NCBI RefSeq assembly: GCF_004331645.1
Contig: NZ_SJSK01000003.1
Coordinates: 372,301-436,300, forward strand
Reading direction: 5' to 3'
Length of the DNA stretch: 64,000 nt
Source: Pedobacter frigiditerrae
GTDB taxonomy: Bacteria > Bacteroidota > Bacteroidia > Sphingobacteriales > Sphingobacteriaceae
Shown here: in pieces, positions 52,036-62,000 of the stretch
How positions within the stretch are numbered: position 1 is the first letter of the stretch
How the letters are laid out: the number at the start of each line of letters is the position of its first letter
Translations under genes and position numbers: made by a program
Notes under the pieces: generated by a model
Database searches by the model: none
What the model saw: only the letters and a program-made list of their open reading frames with translations
What the model was told of the DNA's origin: nothing

Positions 52036-52116
52036 CTTATCAAAAGTACAAATTAAGAAAATCTATTTGTTACTTTTTGAATATCTATTAAGTAATTGAG
52101 AGATTTTAGTGCAGTT

Positions 52117-52215
52117 GTTCGTCGGTATAGGCTCGGTATACCGACGGTTGACCGTCGAAATAGGCTTTTGGACGGTCAACCGACGATCAACGGACGATGA
52201 AGCGACGGTCAACAC
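52117..52215. repeat. GC-rich inverted repeats upstream of trpS
   Basis: CGTCGGTATA (52120-52129) mirrors TATACCGACG (52137-52146). CGGTTGACCGTC (52145-52156) mirrors GACGGTCAACCG (52171-52182), and GACGGTCAAC returns at 52204-52213. The words GACGG, CGACGAT and GTCAAC recur throughout. The base composition is far from the surrounding AT-rich sequence. The rest of the 290-bp gap between plsC and trpS shows nothing else. Confidence 0.75.
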
Positions 52216-52325
52216 ATATTTAAGTAACTTTAAATCAGATTTTTATATAATTATTTTTTAACACCGATTACAAAAAATAAATATTTCAAATCCATTCATA
52301 GGTTTTTTCTTAATTTCGGGCAATT

Positions 52326-53324
52326 ATGAAAGAAACAGTAGTGAGCGGTATACGCTCTACAGGAAAATTACATATAGGAAATTATTACGGAGCCGTAAAA
52401 AGCTTTGTTCAAATGCAACATGAGTATAATTGTTACTTTTTTATAGCAGATTTACATTCATTAACAACACACCCTACCCCAGCAGATTTACATGGAAATG
52501 TAAAACATGTTTTAGTAGAATATTTGGCTTGTGGCATTGACCCAGAAGCAACTACAATTTATATTCAATCTGATGTTCCAGAAATTGCAGAATTGTATTT
52601 ATACCTAAATATGAATGCTTATATGGGAGAATTGGAACGCAGTACCTCATTTAAAGATAAGGTTCGTGGTAATCCAGACAACGTAAACGCAGGTTTATTA
52701 ACCTATCCAGTTTTAATGGCTGCCGATATTTTAATTCACAAAGCAACAAAAGTACCTGTTGGAAAAGACCAAGAACAACATTTAGAGATGGCTCGTACTT
52801 TTGGAAACAGGTTTAACCGTTTATATAATCAAGATTATTTCCCAGAACCTTATGCTTTTAGCTATACTAAAAACTTAGTAAAAGTTCCTGGATTGGATGG
52901 AAAAGGGAAAATGGGTAAATCTGAAGGAGAAGGTAACGCAGTTTATTTATCTGATACACCAGAAATTATCCGTAAAAAGGTTTCTAGAGCAATAACAGAC
53001 AGCGGACCGACAGCAGAATTTCAAGAGAAACCAGAAGCCATTCAGAACTTATTTGATTTAATGAAAATCGTATCATCTGAAGATACTTTAGCACATTTTG
53101 ATGAGCAATATAATAAAATGGCTATTCGCTATGGCGATTTCAAAAAGCAATTGGCTGAAGACATGATCATCACAACCGCACCAATGCGTGAGCGCATTAA
53201 CGAAATTGCAGCTGATACGGCTTATCTTCGCCAGGTCGCAAAACACGGTGCTTTAAAAGCTAGAGAAAGCGCACAAAAAACAATACGCGAAGTAAGAGAA
53301 TTAATTGGTTTTAAAAGTTTTTAA
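52326..53324 (+). CDS. trpS: Tryptophanyl-tRNA synthetase
   Basis: 332 residues, class I synthetase. SGIRSTGKLHIGNYYGAV contains the HIGN signature (16-19), LMAADILIHKATKVPVGKDQ binds tryptophan and tRNA, and KMGKSEGEGN is the KMSKS loop (here KMGKS). It charges tRNA(Trp) with tryptophan. It is divergent from plsC across the GC-rich repeat. A weak -7 box (TAATTTCG, 52311) lies just upstream. A heptamer array separates it from the kinase gene. Confidence 0.95.
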   Translation: MKETVVSGIRSTGKLHIGNYYGAVKSFVQMQHEYNCYFFIADLHSLTTHPTPADLHGNVKHVLVEYLACGIDPEATTIYIQSDVPEIAELYLYLNMNAYMGELERSTSFKDKVRGNPDNVNAGLLTYPVLMAADILIHKATKVPVGKDQEQHLEMARTFGNRFNRLYNQDYFPEPYAFSYTKNLVKVPGLDGKGKMGKSEGEGNAVYLSDTPEIIRKKVSRAITDSGPTAEFQEKPEAIQNLFDLMKIVSSEDTLAHFDEQYNKMAIRYGDFKKQLAEDMIITTAPMRERINEIAADTAYLRQVAKHGALKARESAQKTIREVRELIGFKSF

Positions 53325-53339
53325 TTTATATTGCGGTAG

Positions 53340-53393
53340 GCGATTAGCGATTAGCGACAAAAACGCATACTCATTACCCCTAACGCAAAACTC
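53340..53393 (+). repeat. Heptamer array between trpS and the deoxynucleoside kinase gene
   Basis: GCGATTA, GCGATTA, GCGACAA are followed after 3-4 bases by TACTCAT, TACCCCT, AACGCAA and AACTCAC. The first three units are clear; the second part is degenerate. It ends 8 bp before the kinase start. Confidence 0.68.
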
Positions 53394-53400
53394 ACAAAAT

Positions 53401-54015
53401 ATGCATATAGCAATAGTTGGAAACATAGGCGCTGGAAAAACTACTTTGACAAGTTTATTGGCCAAAAATTATGGCTGGGAAGCTTTATATGAAGCTGTAG
53501 ATAACAACCCTTATTTGGAGGATTTTTACAGCGATATGAAACGTTGGAGCTTTAATTTACAGATTTACTTTTTGAATAGCCGTTTTCAACAGATTGTTGA
53601 GATAGATAGTCATAAACGTAATGTAATACAAGACCGTACGATTTATGAAGACGCGTATATCTTTGCAGAAAACCTACATGAAATGGGGTTAATGACTACC
53701 AGAGACCACGAGAACTATAAAGCTATTTTCGAAAACATTACCTCATTTATCAAACCGCCAGATTTATTGGTTTATTTAAAAGCCTCAGTACCAACTTTGG
53801 TTAACAATATCCAACGTCGTGGTCGTGAGTACGAAGCAAGTATCCGTATCGATTACTTATCTAAATTAAACGAGAAATATGAGGCTTGGATTAAAGGTTA
53901 TAACTTGGGTAAGCTTTTAATTTTAGATAAGGATAAGCTAGATTTCACCAATAACCCGGAAGATCTAGGTTCTATTATTCAATCTATTGAAGCAGAGATT
54001 AACGGTTTGTTCTAA
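53401..54015 (+). CDS. Deoxynucleoside kinase
   Basis: 204 residues from MHIAIVGNIGAGKTTLTSLL; the upstream frame to 53305 is the repeat. P-loop GNIGAGKTT (7-15), substrate blocks WEALYEAVDNNPYLEDFY and QDRTIYEDAYIFAENLHE with the DRT/ERS-like catalytic triad, and a lid RRGREYEASIRIDYL. It phosphorylates deoxynucleosides for nucleotide salvage; deoxyadenosine/deoxyguanosine or deoxycytidine are the usual substrates of this branch. Confidence 0.9.
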   Translation: MHIAIVGNIGAGKTTLTSLLAKNYGWEALYEAVDNNPYLEDFYSDMKRWSFNLQIYFLNSRFQQIVEIDSHKRNVIQDRTIYEDAYIFAENLHEMGLMTTRDHENYKAIFENITSFIKPPDLLVYLKASVPTLVNNIQRRGREYEASIRIDYLSKLNEKYEAWIKGYNLGKLLILDKDKLDFTNNPEDLGSIIQSIEAEINGLF

Positions 54016-54029
54016 ATAATTAAATCCTG

Positions 54030-54638
54030 ATGGATGCATTTACATTTGTTTTAATGCTTATCATGGATTTTATTCGAATTGACATTTTTATCGTATTTGG
54101 GCTTTACACACTTGTATTCTTAATAAGCTCTATTATTTTAAAAGAAAAAGACAGATTGTATAAATTAGATGACATATCATCAAGATTTATCAGTTTTAGT
54201 GGATTGGTTTATTTGAGCTGCCTTCTAATGTTAATAATATTTATATTATTTAAAGGAGGCGAAGAGAGGCTTAATCTTTTCAATAGAATGTTTGGCCCTT
54301 ATTGGTTTGCATTTTTTTTGCCACCACTTACTTACTTTCTAATTACTCAGCTAATTAGATTTAAATGGGTAAGAAAATCAAGGGTAATTAGGTTATTATT
54401 TGTACCGTTTCTGTTGATTACATTTGAACAATTTGTTATTCTAATAACTTCATTACATAGAGATTATATGCCAAGTAGTTGGTCTATGGTAACAAATATT
54501 GATCTTTCAATATTTGAAATAATAATTGGCTTTTTGATTAAGATTTTATTTTATTCAGTCTACATTGGCTTGTTTTATTTAATAACTGAACGATTAAAAA
54601 AGTTTAGCTTTACAAAACCAAATAAAGAAATAAACTAA
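54030..54638 (+). CDS. Hypothetical integral membrane protein
   Basis: 202 residues that I do not recognise. Five or six hydrophobic helices, at about 5-37, 50-72, 88-108, 118-140 and 160-192, with short charged loops (LKEKDRLYKLDDISSRF). There are two possible starts: 54030, or an internal Met at 54066. It lies 14 nt after the kinase and 2 nt before kdsB, so it should be cotranscribed, yet it is more AT-rich than both and has no known tie to them. It looks like an accessory gene set into a housekeeping operon. Confidence 0.62.
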   Translation: MDAFTFVLMLIMDFIRIDIFIVFGLYTLVFLISSIILKEKDRLYKLDDISSRFISFSGLVYLSCLLMLIIFILFKGGEERLNLFNRMFGPYWFAFFLPPLTYFLITQLIRFKWVRKSRVIRLLFVPFLLITFEQFVILITSLHRDYMPSSWSMVTNIDLSIFEIIIGFLIKILFYSVYIGLFYLITERLKKFSFTKPNKEIN

Positions 54639-54640
54639 GT

Positions 54641-55369
54641 ATGAAAACTCTAGGTATCATTCCCGCTCGTTACGCTTCTACCCGCTTTCCTGCAAAACCT
54701 TTGGTTGATATTGCTGGTAAAACAATGATACAACGTGTTTACGAGCAAGCTAAAAAATGTGATTTAGATAAAGTTGTCGTTGCAACTGATGATGAACGTA
54801 TTTCTTCTGTTGTTGAGGCGTTTGGTGGCGAAGTAATAATGACAGATACCAAACATCAAAGTGGAACAGACCGTTGTGCAGAGGTTGCCTTAAAACTACC
54901 AGGATACGATATTGTAATCAATATACAAGGTGATGAACCATTTATAGACCCAGCTCAAATTTCATTAGTTAGATCTTGTTTTACAGATGATAAAATCCAA
55001 CTTGCAACATTAATTAAAGAGATACATACTGATGATGAACTCTTTAACACCAATATTCCAAAAGTTGTAATTAATGCCAATCAACAAGCCATATATTTTA
55101 GTCGCCATCCAATTCCTTATATCCGCAATGCGGATCAGAAAGAGAAATGGATATCTTCTCATCAGTTCTACAAACATATTGGCATATATGGCTATACTAC
55201 CAAAACGCTTTTAGAAATTACCAAATTAGCTCCATCATCATTAGAATTGGCAGAAAGCTTGGAACAATTGCGTTGGTTAGAAAATGGTTACCAAATACAA
55301 ACAAAAGTAACAGGTATAGAAACAATTGCAATTGATACACCAGAAGATTTACAAAAAATAATTCTTTAG
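54641..55369 (+). CDS. kdsB: 3-deoxy-manno-octulosonate cytidylyltransferase
   Basis: 242 residues. Activates Kdo with CTP for lipopolysaccharide inner core synthesis. The start IIPARYASTRFPAKPLVDIA is the nucleotide loop, DIVINIQGDEPFIDPAQI (about 87-104) contains the metal Asp, and FSRHPIPYIR, HIGIYGY and LESLEQLRWLENGYQI-like blocks complete the family pattern. Supports a Kdo-containing LPS, consistent with the lipid A acyltransferase at 13.4 kb. Confidence 0.94.
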   Translation: MKTLGIIPARYASTRFPAKPLVDIAGKTMIQRVYEQAKKCDLDKVVVATDDERISSVVEAFGGEVIMTDTKHQSGTDRCAEVALKLPGYDIVINIQGDEPFIDPAQISLVRSCFTDDKIQLATLIKEIHTDDELFNTNIPKVVINANQQAIYFSRHPIPYIRNADQKEKWISSHQFYKHIGIYGYTTKTLLEITKLAPSSLELAESLEQLRWLENGYQIQTKVTGIETIAIDTPEDLQKIIL

Positions 55370-55406
55370 GATATTTTTTTATATTCGATTGTAAATTTAG
55401 TCAGTC

Positions 55407-55934
55407 ATGAAATTCGCTCATTCCCTACTCCTATTGTTTGCTTTTGCAGTAGTGGCCTGTAATTCCAAATCAGAAAAAGCTGCGCGAAATATTCATAAAA
55501 TTAAACTTGAAGCTTTTACAGATACTGTACAATTAGATACTTTTAAGGTCGCTTTATTGGGAGATGAACCTGATGAGATGAAACTTTTATTTACCATCAC
55601 CGCAAAAAATGGAGAACAGATTTATAAAAAAGAAATAGCAGCTAAAGAATTATTAAAAAGCTATTTAGCTCCTGCTGATTTGAAAAACGAAGACAAAAAA
55701 CTTAAATTCTTAACTAATGAAGTTAATTTCTTCTTTGATGAGGAGCATATTTTAATTCCAGCCATCACTGAACAAGAGAATCCTGATAAAAATGCACCTG
55801 ACAAAGTTTTTTACAAAGAATTAAAAGAAAGTAAATTAAATGGTTTCAGCTATCGCATAGGCAATGACACTAATATTTATATTGGCTGGTCTGCAAAGGA
55901 TAAAAAGGTAAAAATCTATTATAAATGCTGTTAA
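55407..55934 (+). CDS. Hypothetical lipoprotein
   Basis: 175 residues. A signal peptide ends in a lipobox, LLFAFAVVAC (Cys at 18), so the protein should be lipid-anchored. The rest is Lys/Glu-rich, with no motif that I know. Near the end, GFSYRIGNDTNIYIGWSAKD suggests a beta-rich fold. It shares TTAA with the stop of the regulator gene on the other strand. The gene begins 37 nt after kdsB and may be cotranscribed with it. Confidence 0.6.
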   Translation: MKFAHSLLLLFAFAVVACNSKSEKAARNIHKIKLEAFTDTVQLDTFKVALLGDEPDEMKLLFTITAKNGEQIYKKEIAAKELLKSYLAPADLKNEDKKLKFLTNEVNFFFDEEHILIPAITEQENPDKNAPDKVFYKELKESKLNGFSYRIGNDTNIYIGWSAKDKKVKIYYKCC

Positions 55935-58825
55935 GTAGTTTTAGTTGAACTATTTAATAGAAAATCAAACAAATTAACTTCTGGTTTTAGATTCAATTTC
56001 TTTCTTAATCTGTATCTACTTACTTCTACTGCCCTCGAGGTTATGTTTAGTAATTGGGCAATCTCCTTTGAAGACAAATTCAGCTTTAAGTATGCACAAA
56101 GTTTCAAATCACTTGGGCTAAGATTTGGATATTTATCCTTTAAATTACTTAAGAAATTTGCATGAACCTGGTCAAAGTGAATTGAGAATTGTTCCCAATC
56201 ATTATCTAACTTTTTAGCTTCATTTAATAACCTTATAACTTTCTTTAAATCATTTGCCGTGTCTTTACTAGTTGTTTGTTGTACAAGCGGCAATAACTCA
56301 TCTCCAATTTTAGAAAGCAGTTTACCACGTTGAACCAAATGCATTGTAGTGGTTGCTAATTCTTTGTTTTTAAACTCAACATCAGCTTCTAATTGCTTTT
56401 TCTGCAGTTTTGTAATCTGTTGCTCGTTTCTTTCTATTTCTAATTGGTGTTTTTGCCGTAGGTTATCTTGTTGTTTTTTATGCTCCTTTTCCTGAACTTT
56501 TATGAGCAAATACAGCATATAGCCAAAAAGAAAGAAATAAATTACATAAGCCAAATTGCTTCTATACCAAGCCGGAGAAATTGTAAAAGCATAGCTAATG
56601 GTTTTAGATTCATTACCCAAGTTATTTCTGGCTTTAACTAAAAACACATACTTTCCATGACCTAAGTTGGTATAATCCTTCTCGCTTTTACTGCTCCATG
56701 CAGACCATTCTTCATCATACCCTTCTAGTTTATAACTAAATTCTATATTTTCTTTTTGCTCAAATAATGTTGATGCATATTCAAAATGTAATGAATTGTA
56801 TTCAAATGAAAGTTTATGTTTAGCTTTTGTACTGCCATTGAAATAACCACCAAAAAAAACGCTATCGGTTTTCCCCACAATTTTAATTTGCCCTAAAAGT
56901 ACATTTGGCTTATAGATATTGGCTGCATATTTTTTATAGTCGATATGAATTAAACCTTTATTTGCGCCAATAAATATGTTTCTTTCGTTATACGGATAAA
57001 TGTTTTCGAAGCCTGCTACAATTTTTGATGTTAACTCCGGCAATTCTACAATGCTAAAATTAGCTTTCTTTGTTTTTTTCTTGAAATCTACTACACCAAC
57101 ATTTTTTGTAGTTACAAACCAAATGTTTCCATCATGATCTTCATTTAAATATTGTATGGATAAATTTTTAAAAATGGGTCTAAAAAATTGACTTGATTTA
57201 AACTTTTTGCGATTAGCATCATATTCATAAATTCCATCAGCAGTTGCTACCACAATCTTATTTTTAACTTTAAATACGTAGTTATATAAAGTTAATGGCA
57301 AACCATCTTTTTGTGTAAGTAAGCTTGCCTTAATCATTTTTTGTCTGTCAGCAGACAAATCTATTTTAAAAACTCCCCTATAAGGATGAGAGGCCCAAAC
57401 ACAGTTTAGTTTTTCATCAACTGCTATAAACCTCAATGGCTCATTTAAAGCAGCGAGGGTTCCTTTATTGCTAAATTTATTATTTTCAAAATTGAGTAAT
57501 TGCAAACCTGTATAAGTACCAGCTATAACATTATTGTTCGCTTTATTTAAAGATGAGAACAGCCAAGTTCCTGTTCCTGTATAAAGTGGAGTTGCTTTAC
57601 CTCCATCAATAATTGAAGTTCCATCTTCATTTGCCAGTAAAAGTTGTTTATTGATTTCTGCCAAGCCCCAAGTTTGTCCTTTACTATTATTAACCTCTGT
57701 AAATTGAGATTGTGAGTTACTCAAGTCTTTTTGTTTTGTATTTAATGGTGCAGCAAAAACACCATTTGAAGTTCCAACATAAAGTTTATTAGCAAAAATT
57801 CTACTTGCGTAGCTAGAAACCTGTTTTCTTCTATCAGGGTATATGTGCTTTATTGCACTATTAAAAGCTATAAATGAAACTCCATCATCCAGGCCCAACC
57901 ATAAATTTTGATGCTGATCTAATAAAATGCTTCTTATATTGCTATTATTTAATCCTTCAGAGTAAGAAAACTGTCTTATTAATGTTCCTTTACGATTAAT
58001 AATAAATAAACCCGAAGAGGTGGTTCCCAATGCATATAAATCCTTATTAATTTGCATTGCGCCGTTAATTCTGTCATTATAAAAGATTTTGTCTAAAAAA
58101 GTTTTCTTATTGATTAACTCATTACCTTTCAGTAAAAAGAGCCCGTCTTTTAGCGTAGTAATTAATAAAGTATCTCCATTATAAGGTAAAACAGAAGTGA
58201 CAACTCCAGTAATAATTCTTTTATCGTTACATTTTATTTCCCATTTACCATTTATAAGGATTTTTAATCCAATATTTATTTCTTGGGCATAAACCGCATT
58301 GCCTACCCTCCCCATATAAACCCAAGCTATTGGTGTTGGAAATACTTCAATCCTATTATTCTTTAGCCGAAATATTTTATTAACTGTTCTAAAACAGACT
58401 TCATTTCCATTAAATATGATATCCCAAACATCAGGAAATTGCCTTTCTTTTGGTGCAATTAAATTTTTTAAAGAGTGATAAGTTAAAATTCCATATTCAT
58501 TTGGCTCGAAGTAACCAATTTCATTTTGACCTCCGATATAAATTTTTCCATTGTCATCAATTTTAACGGATCTAACTATAGTTTTCTGTGGAGTTGGATA
58601 CAATTTCCAGTAGGATCCATTATAAGTTAATAGGCCTTCATTATTTGCAAAGTATAAGATCCCATCTCGGTCTTGAGCAATTCCCCAGTTTTGAGTGCCA
58701 CCTTTATAGTCTAAACTAGTATAGCTACTTACCTGAGGTAAGCCGATTGGATCTTGTGCTTTCAAGTAAAATTGAGGAAAGAAAGCAATCAAAAAGATTA
58801 GAAAAAAATATCTCATCTCATTCAA
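55931..58825 (-). CDS. Propeller sensor/LuxR-type transcription regulator of the SusCD locus
   Basis: 964 residues in the order: signal peptide (FFLIFLIAFFPQFYLKAQ), about 650 residues of two-component-regulator-type propeller repeats (for example ILLDQHQNLWLGLDDGVSFI and EDHDGNIWFVTTKNVGVVDF), a Y_Y_Y domain (FSYKLEGYDEEWSAWSSKSE), one membrane helix (NLAYVIYFFLFGYMLYLLIK), a coiled coil rich in Lys, Glu and Gln, and a C-terminal LuxR-type helix-turn-helix (NLSSKEIAQLLNITSRAVEV). There is no histidine kinase or receiver domain, so it links periplasmic glycan sensing to DNA binding in one chain without phosphotransfer. It is divergent from susC, its probable target. Confidence 0.9.
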   Translation of the reverse strand: MNEMRYFFLIFLIAFFPQFYLKAQDPIGLPQVSSYTSLDYKGGTQNWGIAQDRDGILYFANNEGLLTYNGSYWKLYPTPQKTIVRSVKIDDNGKIYIGGQNEIGYFEPNEYGILTYHSLKNLIAPKERQFPDVWDIIFNGNEVCFRTVNKIFRLKNNRIEVFPTPIAWVYMGRVGNAVYAQEINIGLKILINGKWEIKCNDKRIITGVVTSVLPYNGDTLLITTLKDGLFLLKGNELINKKTFLDKIFYNDRINGAMQINKDLYALGTTSSGLFIINRKGTLIRQFSYSEGLNNSNIRSILLDQHQNLWLGLDDGVSFIAFNSAIKHIYPDRRKQVSSYASRIFANKLYVGTSNGVFAAPLNTKQKDLSNSQSQFTEVNNSKGQTWGLAEINKQLLLANEDGTSIIDGGKATPLYTGTGTWLFSSLNKANNNVIAGTYTGLQLLNFENNKFSNKGTLAALNEPLRFIAVDEKLNCVWASHPYRGVFKIDLSADRQKMIKASLLTQKDGLPLTLYNYVFKVKNKIVVATADGIYEYDANRKKFKSSQFFRPIFKNLSIQYLNEDHDGNIWFVTTKNVGVVDFKKKTKKANFSIVELPELTSKIVAGFENIYPYNERNIFIGANKGLIHIDYKKYAANIYKPNVLLGQIKIVGKTDSVFFGGYFNGSTKAKHKLSFEYNSLHFEYASTLFEQKENIEFSYKLEGYDEEWSAWSSKSEKDYTNLGHGKYVFLVKARNNLGNESKTISYAFTISPAWYRSNLAYVIYFFLFGYMLYLLIKVQEKEHKKQQDNLRQKHQLEIERNEQQITKLQKKQLEADVEFKNKELATTTMHLVQRGKLLSKIGDELLPLVQQTTSKDTANDLKKVIRLLNEAKKLDNDWEQFSIHFDQVHANFLSNLKDKYPNLSPSDLKLCAYLKLNLSSKEIAQLLNITSRAVEVSRYRLRKKLNLKPEVNLFDFLLNSSTKTT

Positions 58826-58999
58826 AACGTAACAGTAAATATTTGGTTAAAATTTATTGCGAGCAATTATTATTCAAGATAGCAAATTTATTAATGTTGT
58901 GGTCGAATAATGCATTTTCAAATAAATTTAAAAGAAATAAGTTGTTCTTGTATGGGTATTGTAGTGGGTCAATTTTTCATTTACGGATAGGTGAGCACA

Positions 59000-59007
59000 T
59001 ATATTTG
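59000..59007 (+). promoter_or_regulatory. Candidate -7 box of the susC promoter
   Basis: TATATTTG matches TAnnTTTG, 94 bp before the susC start. No convincing TTG stands about 19 bp upstream, as would be expected for a promoter that needs an activator such as the divergent LuxR-type regulator. The rest of the 268-bp gap shows no clear repeat. Confidence 0.45.
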
Positions 59008-59093
59008 TTACATGATATTTGCAGCAGATGGAAAGCTAGCTCCCCAAAAACTGTAGATAGAACTAACCAAAATATAAACTTAAATTATTTGTT

Positions 59094-62000
59094 ATGAAAG
59101 GAAAATCTACGTTCATTCTTTTGATCTTTTCCCTGTTTTTTTCATTGAGCCTCAGCGCTCAAGAAATTGATGTTTCGGGAAAAGTAACTTCCAAAAGTGA
59201 CGGGCTACCACTACCCGGGGTATCCGTAAAAATTCAGGGCACTAACTCAGGTGTAGCAACCGATCAAAATGGACAATTCAGAATCAAAGTACCTAAAGCA
59301 GGTTCGGTTCTTGAGTTTTCTCAAATTGGTATGGCTACCCAAACATTTGTAATTAATAGTTCGCAACCTATTAATGTTGCGATGTCTGATTCGCAAAATG
59401 AACTTGACCAAGTTGTTGTTGTGGGTTATGGTACACAGAAGAAAAGCATTGTAACTGGAGCAATTTCACAGGTTAAGGCATCTGACTTAGAGAATATGCC
59501 AGTCAATAGAATTGAACAATCTTTACAAGGTAGAACTGCAGGGTTAACTATTACTACAAGTTCCGGTCAACCAGGTGATGGAGCCACACTTCGTATTAGG
59601 GGTACTACTTCTATTAACAACAGTGACGCTTTATATATTGTAGATGGAGTTCAAGTTGGTGGAGGTATCGATTACTTAAACCAAGCAGACATCGAATCAA
59701 TAGAAGTATTAAAAGATGCAGCTTCTGCAGCAATTTATGGAGCAAGAGCGGCTAATGGTGTCGTTATCGTTACCACGAAAAAAGGTAATAAAAATGGTAA
59801 AATGAGTGTTAATTACAATACTTATTTAGGTACTCAAGCGCCATCAAGAAAATTAGACCTATTAAATGCTACTCAATATGCAACGTTATACAACGAAGCA
59901 GAATTCGCAGCAAACCCAACGGTTGGAACACCACGTTTCCCGAATCCATCTTCTTTAGGTGTTGGTACAGATTGGCAAGCTGCTGTATTTAATAACAGTG
60001 CTAAAATTCAAAATCACGAATTAAGCTTAAGCGGTGGAAATGAAAAATCTACTTATTATAGCTCGTTTGGTTATTTTGATCAAGATGGTATTGTAGCATC
60101 AGATAATTCTAAGTACAAAAGATTTACTGCTCGTTTTAACTCTGAACACCAATTAGCTAAGGCAATTAAATTCGGTCAAACTATTGGTTATACAAGAACT
60201 AACTCAGTTGGCGTTGCAACAAACACAGAATATGGTTCTCCATTAAACCGTGCTATCAATATAGATCCTATTACGCCCGTAGTAGAAACAGACCCAGCTA
60301 GATACAATTTGCCATTATACACTGGTAATCCAGTTGTTAGAAATTCACAAGGTTTGCCTTACGGAATTTCTAGTTACGCACAATCTGAAATTTTAAACCC
60401 TATTGCGGCTTTAGCTGTAGCACAAGGTAAAGGTTGGTCTGATAAAATTGTTGGTAATGCTTTTGTTGAAGTGGAACCAATAAAAGGTTTAAAATTAAGA
60501 TCACAAGGTGGTGTTGATTTAGCCTTTTGGGGTAGTGAAAGCTTCTCTCCTATCTATTACTTAAACTCTATCAATCAAACAACAATTACTTCTTATAATA
60601 GAAACAATAATAGAGGATTATTCTGGTCATTAGAGAATACAATTAGCTATAACAAATCTATTGAGAAACACAACTTCACGGTGTTATTAGGTTATTCAGC
60701 TCAAAAAAATAAAGGTGAAACAAATGGTGGTTCTAAAGATGGTATTCCAGTTAATAACCTAAAAGATGCTTCTTTGCAGTTTCCAGTTTCGAGAGCTAAT
60801 GATGTATTTTATGGTGGCGAATATTTAAATACTTTAAACTCTATGTTTGCTCGTTTAACTTATGATTATAACGAGAAATATTTATTTACTGGTATTGTCC
60901 GTAGAGATGGTTCATCACGTTTCGGCCCTAACAATAAATATGGTTATTTCCCATCAGGTTCTGTTGGATGGATTGCAAGTAGAGAGAGCTTCTTCCCTCA
61001 AAACAAAGTGGTTACTTTCTTGAAATTCAGAGGATCATACGGTATCACTGGTAATGATAACATCGGAGATTTTAGATATTTATCTACCGTAAGTGGTGGA
61101 AGGAATTATACTTTAGGTACTTCTGCTGGTTTAAATAATGGTGTTAGTCCTGATGCTTTATCTAATCCAGATTTAAGATGGGAAGAAACGTCATCTACGG
61201 ATATTGGTATGGATGCAACTTTGTTTGGCAACTTTACAATTACTGCAGATTGGTATCATAAAAAAACATCAGGTATGTTATTGCAAATTGCAGTACCAGG
61301 TTATGTAGGTAACTCAGGTCCAATTGGTAACATAGCCGATTTATCAAACAAAGGTTTTGAATTAGAAATAGGTTACAATAAAAAAATTGGAGAATTCTCA
61401 TTTAGAGTTGCTGCTAATGCATCGTTCCTAACAAACAACATAGATTTCTTAGGGGATGACAAAGAATTCTTAGGCGGACAAACGGTAACACCTCAAGGTT
61501 TAGAGGTTACTCGTACTAAGGTAGGTCATGCAATTGGTTCATTTTATGGTTATAGAAGCGAAGGTTTGTTCCAAACTCAAGCAGACATCACTAATTACAA
61601 AAATAGTGCTGGCGGATTAATTCAGCCTAATGCTAAACCTGGAGATATTAAATTCCGCGACTTAAATGGCGATGGTTTAATTAGTGATAACGATAGAGAA
61701 ATTATTGGTGACCCAACTCCAGATTTTACTTATGGCTTAACATTTAATGCAGCTTATAAAGGCTTTGATTTGGTTGTTTTAGGTCAAGGAGTAGCTGGTA
61801 ACCAAGTTTTTAATGCATTGAGAAGATTTGACTTACCAACTGCGAATTACACAACTGCAATTTTAAACAGATGGACTGGACCTGGTACTAGCAACACAAC
61901 ACCTAGACTTACTTTGGCTGATGACAATAAAAATTATAGCCGTGTATCTAGTTTATTTATAGAGGATGGTTCATATTTCAGAATAAAAACATTACAAGTT

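Noticed and set aside
58747..59097. 116-codon + strand frame in the susC upstream region
   Set aside because: It begins inside the regulator gene with a non-ATG start, has low-complexity Asn/Lys content, no ribosome site, and would cover the susC promoter.
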